Positions 13,466-14,295 of a stretch of 14,295 bases of DNA are shown here, piece after piece. The notes below the pieces were generated by a model, which ran no database searches, was not told where the DNA came from, and saw nothing but the letters and a program-made list of their open reading frames with translations. The translations under genes were made by a program, and so were the position numbers. The stretch spans positions 1 through 14,295 of the forward strand of contig JABMOJ010000548.1 in assembly GCA_013204195.1 (NCBI GenBank). Reading direction: 5' to 3'. Positions within the stretch are counted from its first letter, which is position 1, and every line of letters starts with the position of its first letter. Source of the stretch: SAR86 cluster bacterium (GTDB lineage Bacteria > Pseudomonadota > Gammaproteobacteria > Pseudomonadales > Azotimanducaceae).

Positions 13466-14295
13466 CTACAGACTCATACCCAGCCACAGATAAGCCAGCA
13501 CACTGATCAAACCCACCAGCAGTGAATAGGGTAGCTGAGTTTTAATATGGTCCATGTGGTCAGAGGCTGCCCCCGTGGAAGCCAAAATCGAAGTGTCAGA
13601 GAGCGGCGAACAATGGTCGCCAAATACGCCACCACCCGCCGTCGCCGCCAGGGTGGCATACACCAGCGTCGATAATTCACCACCGGAAAAGCTGAAGGCC
13701 ATGGGGACTGCAATGGGGATCATAATCGCGTATGTGCCCCAAGAGGTGCCAGTAGAAAAAGCAATTAGACCGGATATCAAGAATACCAGCACTGGCAACA
13801 TAGCGGGCGTCAGCCAAGATTTAGATACCGAAACAATATAGTCTGCGGTGTTGAGGGCGGCCGACAGATCATTCAGCGCATAGGCAAAAGCTAAAATCAC
13901 CACTGCTGGCATAATCCCCTTAATACCCAGCATAGCGGTCGAGGTGATCTCGTTCAGAGCAACCCCCTGAATCCGCATGATGATCGCCAGAACGAATGTC
14001 GCCAGCATAAATGCCTCAAGGGGTTTTGCGCTTGAGGTCAGCATAATGGAACCCACCGCAAAACCAATCACGATCACCACCGGAAAAATGAAGTTCCAGA
14101 ATAGGCTGGTACGGATACCAGCGGCTGGCTCTATGTCGGTCAACTCGGCCGCCATCAGCGGCTCACCACCATCACGGACCACCTTGCCTTCTAACTGAGC
14201 GCGCTGTTCGGCATGCTTCATTGGCCCAAAATCTGGTATCAAGCCCGCGGCAATCAAGCCCACCATCAGCACCGACAGGATAGGATAGATATTAA
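13466..14295 (-). CDS. NhaC-family Na+/H+ antiporter, N-terminal part outside the window
   Basis: The frame is open to the window edge on the minus strand, so only about 276 C-terminal residues are present. The visible start reads NIYPILSVLMVGLIAAGLIP, followed by DFGPMKHAEQRAQLEG, the cytoplasmic loop typical of the NhaC/YqkI-like branch. At least six further hydrophobic segments follow. The segment STGTSWGTYAIMIPIAVP and the signature GGGVFGDHCSPLSDTSILAS close to the C-terminus are the family's most conserved blocks. The protein exchanges cytoplasmic Na+ (or dicarboxylate/malate-lactate in some relatives) for protons, consistent with a saline habitat. The GTG at 14272 is an internal codon, not the start. 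Confidence 0.9.
   Translation of the reverse strand, partial: NIYPILSVLMVGLIAAGLIPDFGPMKHAEQRAQLEGKVVRDGGEPLMAAELTDIEPAAGIRTSLFWNFIFPVVIVIGFAVGSIMLTSSAKPLEAFMLATFVLAIIMRIQGVALNEITSTAMLGIKGIMPAVVILAFAYALNDLSAALNTADYIVSVSKSWLTPAMLPVLVFLISGLIAFSTGTSWGTYAIMIPIAVPMAFSFSGGELSTLVYATLAATAGGGVFGDHCSPLSDTSILASTGAASDHMDHIKTQLPYSLLVGLISVLAYLWLGMSL

Overview
The window looks like a piece of chromosome from an aerobic, free-living gammaproteobacterium, plausibly a marine hydrocarbon or lipid degrader. This is inferred from gene content only: a CYP153-type P450, acyl-CoA-type enzymes, an MFE-2-like short-chain dehydrogenase, a NhaC-type sodium antiporter, moderate GC and Shine-Dalgarno-led genes. No rRNA, tRNA, CRISPR array, insertion sequence or phage gene was seen. 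All genes are protein-coding, and both edge genes are cut by the window.

Left block (1-4432, all + strand): the 3' part of a luciferase-like (LLM, F420-type) oxidoreductase, a Spinster-type MFS transporter, a two-domain hot-dog/MaoC-like protein, and a family III (CaiB/BaiF) CoA-transferase. Together they look like uptake and CoA-thioester handling of a carboxylic acid. Centre (4474-6968): an AraC-family regulator diverges from a P450 that can be placed in the CYP153 alkane/terpene omega-hydroxylase family by close resemblance along its length. The gap between them holds two clean dyads that could be operators. The P450 ends in a textbook rho-independent terminator, and no ferredoxin or ferredoxin reductase lies beside it.

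Right block: a small dihydrofolate reductase with a TTG start (7014-7505) converges, across a perfect 13-bp hairpin, on a minus-strand SDR of the peroxisomal multifunctional-enzyme type. Upstream of the SDR on the same strand is a two-gene unit: a MATE exporter followed after 8 bp by an exported SxxK serine hydrolase. Divergent from MATE is a cytoplasmic-looking arylsulfotransferase-like beta-propeller. It converges on a class I SAM methyltransferase with visibly more A/T-rich codons, and the window ends in the C-terminal part of a NhaC-family antiporter.

Working model (inference): the P450, CoA-transferase, MaoC-like protein and SDR could oxidise a hydrophobic aliphatic or isoprenoid substrate to a CoA ester and feed it to beta-oxidation, with the AraC protein as local sensor and the MFS carrier moving substrate or product. 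I see no clearly undescribed system. The most interesting points are the operator-like dyads at the AraC/CYP153 divergon, the orphan CYP153 followed by DHFR, the CoA-transferase/MaoC-like pair with an altered active site, and the arylsulfotransferase-like protein without an export signal.
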